Source of the DNA: an uncultured Clostridia bacterium
GTDB lineage: Bacteria; Bacillota; Clostridia; Oscillospirales; Acutalibacteraceae
Reading direction: 5' to 3'
Assembly: GCA_947581635.1 (NCBI GenBank)
Contig: CANPVE010000003.1
Span: forward strand, 62,001 to 126,000
DNA: 64,000 nt
The notes under the pieces were generated by a model. That model was not told where the DNA came from, ran no database searches, and worked only from the letters and a program-made list of their open reading frames with translations. Both the position numbers and the translations under genes were made by a program. This document shows, piece by piece, positions 34,623 through 43,434 of the stretch; the stretch's first letter is position 1; each line of letters opens with the position of its first letter.

Positions 34623-35285
34623 ATGGCAACGATCGCGCCTTCTCTGCTCTCCGCCAATTTTACCAAAATGGGCGATGAGGTAAAAGAAATAGAATCAATT
34701 GGCGCACGGGTACTTCATATCGACATAATGGACGGACACTTTGTGCCAAATCTCACCTTTGGTTACTCAATGGTAAAAGCTCTGCGCCCTATATCGGGCA
34801 TGATCTTTGACGTACATCTGATGATTACTCACCCGCTCGATTACATAGAGAGCTTCGCGGAGGCGGGTTCCGATATCATCACTGTACACACCGAATGTGA
34901 CGATGATTTGGACAAATGCGTCCAGCTTATCCATTCCTGCGGCGCAAAGTCGGGTCTGTCGATAAAACCCAATACACCGCCCGAAACGTTGTTTCCCTAC
35001 CTTGGCAGACTGGAACAAATTTTGGTAATGACGGTCGAGCCGGGTTTCGGTGGACAATCAATGATTTCGGAATGTCTGGACAAGATTCCCGTGATTAAAG
35101 CGGAGTGTGCCAAATTCGGTTTGAGCATTCCCGTGATGATAGACGGCGGCGTCAATATCTCCAATGTTCGCACCGCCGCAAAAGCGGGCGCGGATATGAT
35201 GGTCGCAGGCAGCGCTGTATTCGGCGCGAAAGACAGAGCCGCTGCGTTCAGAGAATTAACTGAAGGCTCGGTAATATCGGATTAA
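34623..35285 (+). CDS. rpe: Ribulose-phosphate 3-epimerase
   Basis: TIM-barrel enzyme that interconverts ribulose 5-phosphate and xylulose 5-phosphate in the pentose phosphate pathway. 220 residues. Signatures are IAPSLLSANF, the metal site HIDIMDGHFVPN, FDVHLMI, VMTVEPGFGGQ and VMIDGGV. Single-gene unit between its own promoter and a shared terminator. Confidence 0.96.
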   Translation: MATIAPSLLSANFTKMGDEVKEIESIGARVLHIDIMDGHFVPNLTFGYSMVKALRPISGMIFDVHLMITHPLDYIESFAEAGSDIITVHTECDDDLDKCVQLIHSCGAKSGLSIKPNTPPETLFPYLGRLEQILVMTVEPGFGGQSMISECLDKIPVIKAECAKFGLSIPVMIDGGVNISNVRTAAKAGADMMVAGSAVFGAKDRAAAFRELTEGSVISD

Positions 35286-35322
35286 TTTTCATCTCAAAAT
35301 ACATAAAACCAAAATAAAATGA

Positions 35323-35360
35323 CGGACTTGAGAGAATCTGAATAGAATTCCTCAAGTCCG
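35323..35360. terminator. Bidirectional terminator between rpe and ilvN
   Basis: CGGACTTGAG (35323-35332) pairs with CTCAAGTCCG (35351-35360), with A-rich sequence on the left and T-rich on the right. It serves the two converging genes. Confidence 0.88.
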
Positions 35361-35387
35361 CCAATTTTATTTATCCTGCTCTATCTT

Positions 35388-35912
35388 TTAATTTATAAAC
35401 TCAGCGTCGTCCATCTCCGCAAACGGGCGGTCGCTCGCCTCCATTGCGCTCAGCCCCGAACGGTTCATCTCCACAATGCGGTACGCCGCAAATTTGTCAA
35501 GAACCGCGTCCAGATCGTCGGGAGAACCTGTCATAGTAACTGTCGCGGTGCTGTCGCCTATGTAAAGCACATTCATATGATTGCGGAATGTTAAATTCAG
35601 AAATTCGGTTCGGCACTCGGGAGGACACTCGAATTTAACCATCATCGACTCGGAGAATATCGCCTTGTCGCTATCCATAACAGCTATACGGCGGATATCC
35701 TGTATCTTGCTGAGCTGACGTATAATTTGTGACATCTCAAGCTCGTCATTTGTTATCACAACTATTGTCATACGGGTGAACTTCGGGTTTTCCGTGGCAC
35801 AAGCCGATATGGTCTCTATGTTGTAACCGCGGCGATAGAAAAGTCCCGATACCCTTTGCAGCACACCGGGGTGATTTCTTACCAACGCGGAAAGAACCTT
35901 TTTGTTTGACAT
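35388..35912 (-). CDS. ilvN: Acetolactate synthase small (regulatory) subunit
   Basis: Regulatory subunit that gives acetolactate synthase its valine feedback inhibition. The ACT domain occupies the first 80 residues (VLSALVRNHPGVLQRVSGLF, RGYNIETISAC), followed by the ALS_ss_C part. 174 residues, normal. AAAGGAAAG precedes the ATG. It follows ilvB by 68 bases on the same strand. Confidence 0.94.
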   Translation of the reverse strand: MSNKKVLSALVRNHPGVLQRVSGLFYRRGYNIETISACATENPKFTRMTIVVITNDELEMSQIIRQLSKIQDIRRIAVMDSDKAIFSESMMVKFECPPECRTEFLNLTFRNHMNVLYIGDSTATVTMTGSPDDLDAVLDKFAAYRIVEMNRSGLSAMEASDRPFAEMDDAEFIN

Positions 35913-35980
35913 TGCTTTCGCTTTCCTTTCAGAAATTGTTTATTTTGTCGCCTGACACGGTTTTTTTTATCAATCGTATC

Positions 35981-37645
35981 TTAATTCATCTCGGTTATTA
36001 TCTTATCCGCGCCTGCTCCCGGGGGAATCATGGGGAGCGCGTTGATATCTTTGCTTATACGGCAATCCACAACCACAGGGCCGTTTTTATCAAAAGCCGC
36101 CTTGAGAGTGCTCTCAATTTCTGCGGCCTTGCTTATGCGCATACCTGTGACGCCGAACGCCTCCGCCAGCTTTACAAAGTCCGTTTTGCGGCAGGGGTCG
36201 GTGTGACTGAACCGTCTGTCGTAGAAGAGCTTTTGCCATTGACGCACCATACCTAGAACCTGATTGTTCATGACAAGTACCACTATTGGCAGATTATAGC
36301 TTGCCAGTGTGGTTAATTCATTGAGGTTCATATGGAACGAGCCATCGCCAGTTATCAGCACAACGCGCTTATCGGGGTTGCCCATCTGCGAGCCTATTGA
36401 AGCGCCCAGACCGTAGCCCATCGTTCCCAGACCGCCTGAGGAAACAAAGGTGCGCGGTTTCTTGAAATTGTACATCTGCGCCGTCCACATCTGGTGCTGT
36501 CCAACATCTGTGCACACTATGTCATCAGGCTGCATAATTTTGTTCAGCTCAGCAAATATTGCCTCGGGCGTGGCGTTATCGCCGTCCTCCTGGGTGCAGT
36601 GAATTTCGTTGCTCCACTTTGCAATTTGGTCAACCCACTCGCTGTGATCTGCCTTTTCGATTCTCTCGGCCAGCTTGGCCAAGACGTCCTCCGCGCTGCC
36701 GCGAATGCTGAGATCAATGAGTACGTTCTTGTCGAATTCAGCGGCATCTATATCTATCTGGATTATCTTGGCATTCTTTGCGAATGACTTGGCGTCACCT
36801 GCCACACGGTCGGAAAATCTTGCACCCACAACCAGCATGAGGTCGCAGTTATCGGTTGCCATTGCGCTGCCGTAGCCACCGTGCATTCCGATAAGACCGC
36901 AGTAGAGCCTGTGGTCGCTCGGGAAGCCGCCCATACCCATGAGTGAACACGATACGGGTATATCCGCTCTTTCGGCCAAGGCAAGCAGCTGCTCCGAGGC
37001 ATTTGCAGATATAACGCCGCCGCCCGCATAAATCATCGGGCGCTTGGATTCATTTATAAGCTTCACCGCCTTCGCAACGTCATCATTTGAGGTCTCGACG
37101 TTTGCGGGCTTTTTGGGTTTTTCGCTTGTGAATTCCGTAAACTGAGCGGTGATATCCTTTGGCACGTCTACAAGAACGGGACCCGGCCTGCCTGAGCGGG
37201 CAATGAGGAACGCCTTGCGGAGAATCGGAGCAAGTTTTTCCACATCTCGAACTATAAAGTTGTGCTTGGTAATGGGCATCGTAATTCCCGTAATGTCAAC
37301 CTCTTGGAATGAATCCTTGCCGAGGGCGGGCGTGCCGACATTGCCCGTGATTGCCACCATGGGTATGCTGTCCATCATCGCTGTGGCTATGCCTGTGACA
37401 AGATTTGTAGCGCCGGGGCCAGAGGTCGCTATGACAACGCCTGTCTTGCCTGTAGAACGCGCGTAACCGTCAGCGGCGTGGCTTGCGCCCTGTTCGTGGG
37501 CGGTCAGAATGTGAGTAATTCTGTCGCTGTACTTATAGAGCGCGTCGTAGATGTTGAGCACAGCTCCCCCGGGATATCCGAATACCGTGTCAACGCCATG
37601 CTCCAGAAGTACCTCGCAGATGATGTCCGATCCGTTGAGTTTCAT
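35981..37645 (-). CDS. ilvB: Acetolactate synthase large subunit
   Basis: ThDP enzyme that starts branched-chain amino acid synthesis by joining two pyruvates, or pyruvate and 2-oxobutyrate. 554 residues. Marks are GVDTVFGYPGGAVLNIYDAL with the ThDP-activating Glu in LTAHEQGASHAADGYAR, and the ThDP/Mg motif GDGSFHMNLNELTT. ATG 37645 follows GGAGGTA and matches the family N-terminus; upstream in-frame codons have no support. A simple promoter precedes it, with no leader peptide or T-box seen. Confidence 0.95.
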   Translation of the reverse strand: MKLNGSDIICEVLLEHGVDTVFGYPGGAVLNIYDALYKYSDRITHILTAHEQGASHAADGYARSTGKTGVVIATSGPGATNLVTGIATAMMDSIPMVAITGNVGTPALGKDSFQEVDITGITMPITKHNFIVRDVEKLAPILRKAFLIARSGRPGPVLVDVPKDITAQFTEFTSEKPKKPANVETSNDDVAKAVKLINESKRPMIYAGGGVISANASEQLLALAERADIPVSCSLMGMGGFPSDHRLYCGLIGMHGGYGSAMATDNCDLMLVVGARFSDRVAGDAKSFAKNAKIIQIDIDAAEFDKNVLIDLSIRGSAEDVLAKLAERIEKADHSEWVDQIAKWSNEIHCTQEDGDNATPEAIFAELNKIMQPDDIVCTDVGQHQMWTAQMYNFKKPRTFVSSGGLGTMGYGLGASIGSQMGNPDKRVVLITGDGSFHMNLNELTTLASYNLPIVVLVMNNQVLGMVRQWQKLFYDRRFSHTDPCRKTDFVKLAEAFGVTGMRISKAAEIESTLKAAFDKNGPVVVDCRISKDINALPMIPPGAGADKIITEMN

Positions 37646-37684
37646 TATATAAAATACCTCCATACAAAAATGCATATTATCATA

Positions 37685-37714
37685 ATTATAACACTGCCGC
37701 CGCCCTCGTGTCAA
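37685..37714 (-). promoter_or_regulatory. Promoter of ilvBN
   Basis: Minus strand TTGACA (37714-37709), 18 bases, TATAAT (37690-37685). The leader is only about 33 bases long, too short for an attenuator. Confidence 0.75.
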
Positions 37715-37773
37715 TATGGCGATCATCGGGTTTTTATTTTTCATAAAATATCTGTGCCTTGCGGCAACACAAA

Positions 37774-37824
37774 AATCCCGAACTCTTCGTGTCCGCACTT
37801 GACGCACACAAAATATTCGGGATT
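37774..37824 (-). terminator. Terminator after the ABC exporter operon
   Basis: AATCCCGAA (37774-37782) pairs with TTCGGGATT (37816-37824). On the minus strand TTTTTGTG follows. It starts just beyond the permease stop. Confidence 0.85.
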
Positions 37825-37838
37825 ATTAAATTTAAAAC

Positions 37839-38711
37839 TTATTTATTCTTTCTGCTCATGCTGATTACCGACAATCCGCAGAATACAATCGACGCACAGG
37901 CCATGACAATTATCGCTGTCATCAAATTTGTTGTGCAGTCGCCAAACTCAAAATTCACTCCCATAAACTTCTCAAAATCTGCACGGGTAAATATCTCATA
38001 ACCCTCCGGAGCCGAAAATCCCGAAAATGTATCATTCAAAATATCATCCATAAGTACCGTTCTCAGCGCAGAAGCGGAATATGTTGGCGGAAACACCTTG
38101 ACTACCCACTGCACGCCGTCCGGAAGATTTCCGGCGGGCATATAAATTCCCATAAGGAATCCTATCAGCACTCCTACAACGGTCGAAAAGGTGGAAAACG
38201 CGCTTGACGTCTTTAGAAGCGACGTAATGAAGAACATAAACGAGCCGTTTGCCAGCACAGCTAGAAGGATAATTCCAACTGTCTCTAAAATCGTCGCAGT
38301 ACTCGGAATGTCTCCTCCTAGATATACTACATATCCAATTCCTGCGGCTAATGCAATCAAGCTCATGATAAAACTTACCACCATGCAGCTTATTATGTAG
38401 CCGCCGGCAAGTGAGCTGCGCTTGAGAGGAGAAGTGTAGAAATCCTTGTAGATTTTGCGCGATTTATCCTCAATCATCGTACCAAGCGCGCCGAGCGCGG
38501 TAGTAGTGGTGGTTACGGCGACAATGCCCGCCACCAGCCATGTGCCTACCAGTATTTTAATGTTCGGTATCTCACCCAAGCCCTCATTAAGCGAATCGGT
38601 CAGAAAAAATATATTCAGCACTATAATTACAAGCACGGCCATCAGTGAGAAAAACACGCTTGCCTTGTCACGGAAATACAGCTTTATATTGCGCTTTGCC
38701 ATCGTAAACAT
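37839..38711 (-). CDS. ABC-2-type exporter permease
   Basis: 290 residues with six helices. MFTMAKRNIKLYFRDKASVFFS and the central GGYIISCMVVSFIMSLIALAAG, then PTYSASALRTVLM, match ABC-2 permeases that export drugs, lipids or peptides. It is third in an operon after the ATPase (25-base gap) and the LytTR/DUF3021 pair. Substrate unknown. Confidence 0.9.
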   Translation of the reverse strand: MFTMAKRNIKLYFRDKASVFFSLMAVLVIIVLNIFFLTDSLNEGLGEIPNIKILVGTWLVAGIVAVTTTTTALGALGTMIEDKSRKIYKDFYTSPLKRSSLAGGYIISCMVVSFIMSLIALAAGIGYVVYLGGDIPSTATILETVGIILLAVLANGSFMFFITSLLKTSSAFSTFSTVVGVLIGFLMGIYMPAGNLPDGVQWVVKVFPPTYSASALRTVLMDDILNDTFSGFSAPEGYEIFTRADFEKFMGVNFEFGDCTTNLMTAIIVMACASIVFCGLSVISMSRKNK

Positions 38712-38736
38712 AACTTTAATTCCTCCTATTGCCGAT

Positions 38737-39648
38737 TTATTCCAAATTTGCGCCTGTTGCGTTCAAAAATGCGTCGTCCATGGTTCCGTTGACTACCTCA
38801 AAATTTACAAACAGCTCCCTGCACGCCTCAATGATTGGAATTGCCTGCATGGTGTTGTCGAGTTTTACATTTACCGTTTCAACGTCCTCGACGTAATCCA
38901 CTGCTAACTCCTTCAATTTTTCCTCAAGCGCCGACTTGTCGGTGTATTTCATCTTAAGCATATCGCTGCTGTAGCGCTCTTTAAGTTGAATCGGAGTCCC
39001 CTGTGCTATTATCTCTCCGCTGCCCATTATCGTCACGTAATCCGCCTGTGCAGCTTCTTCCATATAATGCGTGGTGAGAAATACGGTCATGCCACTGTTT
39101 TCACGCAAGCCTTTTATAGTATTCCAAACGCTCTTGCGGGTCTGTGGGTCAAGACCTGTGGTTGGCTCGTCAAGGAATAAAATCTTTGGAGTGTTTATGA
39201 GTGCGCGAGCGATATCCGCGCGTCTGCGCTGTCCGCCCGACAGCTTACCGTAACGGCGGTTCAAGAACCCTCCCAGACCTACCGTCTCAATTACTCTGTC
39301 AATTGACGCCTTAACCTCTCCCTTGCTCATACCGTAGAACGAGCCGCGAATCATGAGATTTTCATTCACGGTGAGCAGGGGATCGAGCAGGCTGTCTTGG
39401 AATACCACGCCTATTTCCTTGCGAATCGCGTTGTCCTCTCTGCCGAGCACATGACCGCCTACCTTGACCTCGCCGCCGTCGGGCTTGAGCATGGTGGATA
39501 TTATGTCAATCGTGGTTGACTTTCCGGCACCGTTTACACCTAGGAATGCAAAGAGCGAGCCTTTTTCCACATCAAAGCTGATTCCATTGACCGCACGGAC
39601 ATCTCCATAGGACTTTCTCAAATTGCTTACTTCAATAATCTTTTCCAT
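38737..39648 (-). CDS. ABC exporter ATP-binding protein
   Basis: 303 residues. Walker A GVNGAGKST, Q-loop VVFQDSLLDP, signature LSGGQRRRADIARAL, Walker B ILFLDEPTTGLDP, switch His in LTTHYMEEA. The DRA-like C-terminal region follows. Pairs with the permease 25 bases downstream; the DUF3021-like gene ends 18 bases upstream of its start. DrrA/CcmA-like exporters of this kind handle antibiotics, lantibiotic peptides or lipids. Confidence 0.93.
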   Translation of the reverse strand: MEKIIEVSNLRKSYGDVRAVNGISFDVEKGSLFAFLGVNGAGKSTTIDIISTMLKPDGGEVKVGGHVLGREDNAIRKEIGVVFQDSLLDPLLTVNENLMIRGSFYGMSKGEVKASIDRVIETVGLGGFLNRRYGKLSGGQRRRADIARALINTPKILFLDEPTTGLDPQTRKSVWNTIKGLRENSGMTVFLTTHYMEEAAQADYVTIMGSGEIIAQGTPIQLKERYSSDMLKMKYTDKSALEEKLKELAVDYVEDVETVNVKLDNTMQAIPIIEACRELFVNFEVVNGTMDDAFLNATGANLE

Positions 39649-39666
39649 TTTGCTTTACCACCCTGT

Positions 39667-40089
39667 CTAATCTATATTTTTATGCTTCATTTCTGATATT
39701 TTTTTATTTATGTCTTCGGCTATTATCTGCTCTGTTATAAGCATAACGGCTACTACACCGACATAAGCAACAGTCAACATTCCAAAGACGATAAGTATAA
39801 TCCGCAACTTGAAAGGAAACATTCCCAGTACTCCGCCGCCGAATAAAAAAACTGTCAGAAAAACATCTATAAAATCAATTGCAAACCTCAGCGGCACACT
39901 TTTTATGGGAATAAAATCCGTAAGAAAAATCGCCACCGATGTCATTGCGCACACCGCAAACAATATAAATGTCGCTTGATTTATCGGAATATTCTCATCA
40001 CCAAACAACAGCGCATAGAGCAGCATGATAATAGTAAACGATGAACAGGTTACCGTTAATAGTTGGCTTATCTTCTTTTTCCATTCCAT
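39667..40089 (-). CDS. DUF3021-like small membrane protein, second LytTR partner
   Basis: 140 residues, four helices, charged termini, like the products at 5988 and 55890. The ATG at 40089 (MEWKKKISQ) has AAAGGAGG upstream; the in-frame ATG at 40119 overlaps that ribosome site and the LytTR end, so I rejected it. It probably restrains the LytTR regulator just upstream, as in HdrRM/BrsRM; this is inferred. Confidence 0.68.
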   Translation of the reverse strand: MEWKKKISQLLTVTCSSFTIIMLLYALLFGDENIPINQATFILFAVCAMTSVAIFLTDFIPIKSVPLRFAIDFIDVFLTVFLFGGGVLGMFPFKLRIILIVFGMLTVAYVGVVAVMLITEQIIAEDINKKISEMKHKNID

Positions 40090-40108
40090 AAAATATTCGC
40101 CTCCTTTG

Positions 40109-40546
40109 TTAAATTCCAAATTTGCTTTTGAAAGCGGGAAGATAATGGCGACTTATAATGAGCTTCTCGCCGTTTTCCAGCTTCGCCTCGTATCTGCTGT
40201 TGAGCATCGGGCGCACGCTGTCCAGCTTCATTATGTTGACAATGCACGATTTGCTTATCCTCACAAAATTCGCCTTTTCGAGCTGTTCTTCCAGCTCGTA
40301 CAGCTTCATGGAACATTCGTAGACGTCACTCTCCAGATAAATAAATGTCTTATCATCTATGCTCTCAAAGTAAAAGATATCGCCCAGTGATATTACCCGT
40401 GTCTCACCGTCCTTAACGCCCGACACGGAAAACATATTCAGGCGTATATAGCTGATTATGCTTTCCAACCGGCCGTCAATCATGCCGCATTTTATGGTAA
40501 TTTCGGCTTCAGTGTATTGCTCCGACTGTTCAATAAATAACTTCAT
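40109..40546 (-). CDS. LytTR-domain transcription regulator, second copy
   Basis: 145 residues without receiver domain. The DNA-binding fold shows in DIFYFESIDDKTFIYLES, YELEEQLEKANFVRISKS and NGEKLIISRHYLPAFK. The short N-domain (about 40 residues) resembles the two other LytTR proteins of the window. First gene of the operon that includes the ABC exporter. No obvious LytTR direct repeats or consensus promoter were recognised upstream. Confidence 0.9.
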   Translation of the reverse strand: MKLFIEQSEQYTEAEITIKCGMIDGRLESIISYIRLNMFSVSGVKDGETRVISLGDIFYFESIDDKTFIYLESDVYECSMKLYELEEQLEKANFVRISKSCIVNIMKLDSVRPMLNSRYEAKLENGEKLIISRHYLPAFKSKFGI

Positions 40547-41031
40547 GCCCCTGATATCCGCCTCTCTCTAATGTGTCTATATAATATCATACCCAAATCC
40601 AATTTAAAAGGGGTTCGCCGGTCACCTGCAATTATCGGCGGGCAAAATGCAAAACAATCAGAAATTACTAAAAAGACAATCCACATTCAAAGCGCAGGCG
40701 TTTTTTATGTATCAAATTCTAACCATTCCCGTTGTTCTTCTTTACCTATGGTTTCCATCGTTCCGCCCGCCGAAATCGTACTGCCGTCCTCTGTTTCGAG
40801 AATAAAAAACCGCTTGCAGCCGTTGCCCTCTCACTAACAGGGAAAACGGATACAGGCGGTTTATTTCTTTGATTGAGCCAAACCGGAAATAATTGAGTGA
40901 AGCTGACAGACAATCTGCATATCCACATCTGTTTCACCAATAACTGTACAGAAAAAAGACAGCACTAAAAGCATTCCTGCTTTCTATGCCGCCTCTTGTT
41001 TGTCAATATTACAGGTTAAATTACAATTCTA
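40547..41031. other. 485-base intergenic region with a terminator and an unidentified coding remnant
   Basis: No whole gene is supported. A minus-strand frame at 40705-40830 reads like protein (RFFILETEDGSTISAGGT, then METIGKEEQREWLEFD, stop) but is only 42 codons, has no start with a ribosome site, and I cannot name it; it may be a gene remnant. A complex hairpin lies at 40808-40862: AAACCGC and GCGGTTT enclose inner CCGTT/AACGG and CCCT/AGGG pairs, with T-rich flanks both ways, and could end the TPM operon. Confidence 0.5.
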
Positions 41032-42291
41032 TCAAAAATGTCCACTGGAGCCGCCGTGACTTTCGCCTGACGAGCTGTAATGGGTACTGCTGCCGTTGTT
41101 TTCCGAGCTTCCTCTGCTGTTGCTGCTGTTGCTGTCGTTGCTTGGACGTGCTGTGCGGTTTACCACATTGTAGAGAAACAAATCCGAGCGGGTGGTTATC
41201 TTCAGACTGCCCTGCACGGTGTAGGTTCTCGCGTCGGTCTGCGAGGAAACCGACTTCAAGTCGCGCATGAGTATAATTGCGTTAATAAATCCCACTGCCA
41301 GACCTACTATAATACTGCCTATAATACTGCTCCTGGCAAATTCAAAGGCACTGGGCTTCCGCTCTGACATATCTCCATAATCCAAAGCTACTCCCGTTTC
41401 GTCGTACCGCGTGATAAACTCATCGCACAGGTCGGCAAACTCTACAAAGCTATCGTAATATTCACCGTTGCTCAAGTACGGCACAAATCTATCCGTCATG
41501 TACTGCTGTCCCTTGTCGGTGAACACATCTATGCCCTTTCCAGTGGTGCTTATCGCCCAATCTCTGTCTTCCATGCCTATGAGCAGCAGTATTCCGTCGT
41601 GATCTTGGCCGAAGCCGTAGCCGTTGTAGTCAAAAAAGTCATCGGCGTATTGCGTGGATGTCTTGCCGTCCAGCGAATACTTCGTGACGATAACCACATC
41701 GAGCTGCTGATCCTCGCTTATGCGGTCCAGCTTTTTCAGCAGCTTGCCTTCCTCGTCGCCGTCAAGAAGCTCCGCGTCGTCAACCAGCCTCGGCAGCAAT
41801 CTTTCCTCGGGAATGGGCTGAACGCCCAGCGCGTTTAGCCTTTCCCCCACTTCGCTTATGAATTTGGAAAATATTTTCCTGTAGCCTTTCTGTCCCTCCG
41901 AAAGCGTGCAGATTCCGTCGAGTTCGTCCGACGTAAATATGTGCGATGCTCTGCCGTATGCGCAGACATATGTATCGTCAGGGTCGCACATCATTATCAC
42001 GGCGGCGTTGACGTAGGACTTGGAGTCATATATCTTCTCACCCGCGCTTTGCGGGTGAGGGATCACGTCGTCGCTTAAATACACAAAAATATCAACGCCG
42101 TACGTCCCATATACTTTCGCGGCGGATTTTTCCAGAGCCGCTCTGTCCTTGTCACTCAGCTTCCCGTTGTCATCTATCACATGATGGGGTGTTTCAGCGT
42201 CAGAAGAAGTATCCTTGGAGGCAAACGCTGGAGCCGCCGCGACAATGATTATCACAAACACCGCAAAGAGGGAGATAAATCTTTTTCTCAA
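41032..42291 (-). CDS. TPM-domain membrane protein (YdjH-like)
   Basis: 419 residues. Signal or anchor helix (RFISLFAVFVIIIVAAAPAFA), then two TPM-fold regions, the second with LDVVIVTKYSLDGKTSTQYADDFFDYNGYGFG and GILLLIGMEDRDWAIST, then a second helix (about 315-335) and a Ser/Asn/Gly-rich tail ending GGSSGHF. TPM domains act in membrane-protein quality control or phosphatase-like roles. TTG 42291 follows GAGGAAGG. It is last of three genes that mirror ydjI-ydjG-ydjH of Bacillus, which there follow pspA. Confidence 0.8.
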   Translation of the reverse strand: MRKRFISLFAVFVIIIVAAAPAFASKDTSSDAETPHHVIDDNGKLSDKDRAALEKSAAKVYGTYGVDIFVYLSDDVIPHPQSAGEKIYDSKSYVNAAVIMMCDPDDTYVCAYGRASHIFTSDELDGICTLSEGQKGYRKIFSKFISEVGERLNALGVQPIPEERLLPRLVDDAELLDGDEEGKLLKKLDRISEDQQLDVVIVTKYSLDGKTSTQYADDFFDYNGYGFGQDHDGILLLIGMEDRDWAISTTGKGIDVFTDKGQQYMTDRFVPYLSNGEYYDSFVEFADLCDEFITRYDETGVALDYGDMSERKPSAFEFARSSIIGSIIVGLAVGFINAIILMRDLKSVSSQTDARTYTVQGSLKITTRSDLFLYNVVNRTARPSNDSNSSNSRGSSENNGSSTHYSSSGESHGGSSGHF

Positions 42292-42304
42292 TGTAAAACC
42301 TTCC

Positions 42305-43402
42305 TCACAAGTCAAAATACACAATATAGCTCAGCAGCAACAATGCTGAACTGACTGCTGCGGCTATTCCAAGGAACCACTTGAAAAATGCGCCGACGTC
42401 CATCGGCAGATCTCCCACAAACTTGCCGGTCTGCCCATTCATGGCAAAGAGATACTGCCTGCCGTTCCATGTGGTGGTCATCAACCACACGGGAAGGAGC
42501 GCGTATTTCGCCTTGCCGTTGGATAGCTTTATGTTCACGCTCTGAGGAGTTACCGTCGAATAGCCCACTACAGTCGAGGTAAATTCGGTCTCTGTGCTTT
42601 TGCGCACCCGCGCGTTTGCAATGTCAGCACACTGTTCTTGGCTCACGTCGTACTTATCAGCCAGATATCCCGAAAGATATGCCGTCTGAAAATCCACCGC
42701 CTGACTGAAATCAAACGGCTCCAGCGATTCGGTCAGGTCGTTTGGAATCTTGGAACAGCCGTCAACGGGGATATTTTGAAAGCTGACGCTTCCTCCCCGC
42801 GTCACGGAATAAAATCTGGTGTCGGTGTAGTTATATTTGCTGTCGCTCCAAGCCCGCACTTTTGTCGCACGATATGTTATCTGAACATTTGAATCGGTGT
42901 CAAACAGCCAAAACGGTACATAAACCCCTTTTATCTCGTCTATATGGTTATCGGTCTTGAATGCCTTGGGCAACAGTCTCTTTCCCTTGAGATGACGTGC
43001 AAACGCTTCCTTTGCCGCCTCTTTGTCAAGCTTGAAGGGAATCACACAGTCGGGGCGCAGCTCGCCTGTAAATTTACCCGCCATGATTACCGGATTGCCG
43101 CAGAACGGACAATGGGTGGCCGCCGTAGTATCGTCGCACACTATCTCGCCGCCGCACGAATCACAGATATAGACCGACATATTGTCGGTTTCTCCGTCCT
43201 GCCACGCGCCGCTCGGTTTTTTGCCCCAGTTCATTTCGTTCGGAGCGGCTTTGTCACTTTTAAGTATATCGTCGTAATTCTTCAGGGTCTCCACATCAAA
43301 TTCCGTGTCGCAGAAGGGACATTTCATTTTTTGAAGCCCACTGTCGAATTCTATCTTGCCTCCGCAGCACGGGCATTTGTATTCAATCAGATTATCCACC
43401 AT
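42305..43402 (-). CDS. Zinc-ribbon membrane protein (YdjG-like)
   Basis: 365 residues. Two zinc ribbons at the N-terminus (EYKCPCCGGKIEF with KCPFCDTEF; YICDSCGGEIVC with HCPFCGNP) precede a soluble beta-rich domain (VYVPFWLFDTDSNVQ) and one C-terminal helix. GGAGGT is seven bases before ATG 43402. It lies between the SPFH and TPM genes. In B. subtilis YdjG recruits PspA with YdjH and YdjI to stressed membranes; no pspA is in this window, so the partner here is unknown. Confidence 0.82.
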   Translation of the reverse strand: MVDNLIEYKCPCCGGKIEFDSGLQKMKCPFCDTEFDVETLKNYDDILKSDKAAPNEMNWGKKPSGAWQDGETDNMSVYICDSCGGEIVCDDTTAATHCPFCGNPVIMAGKFTGELRPDCVIPFKLDKEAAKEAFARHLKGKRLLPKAFKTDNHIDEIKGVYVPFWLFDTDSNVQITYRATKVRAWSDSKYNYTDTRFYSVTRGGSVSFQNIPVDGCSKIPNDLTESLEPFDFSQAVDFQTAYLSGYLADKYDVSQEQCADIANARVRKSTETEFTSTVVGYSTVTPQSVNIKLSNGKAKYALLPVWLMTTTWNGRQYLFAMNGQTGKFVGDLPMDVGAFFKWFLGIAAAVSSALLLLSYIVYFDL

Positions 43403-43434
43403 ATCCCAACCTCCCACGTAAACACCAAACCAAC

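Noticed and set aside
37646..37720. Possible attenuator or T-box before ilvB
   Set aside because: The promoter leaves only about 33 bases of leader and no structure.
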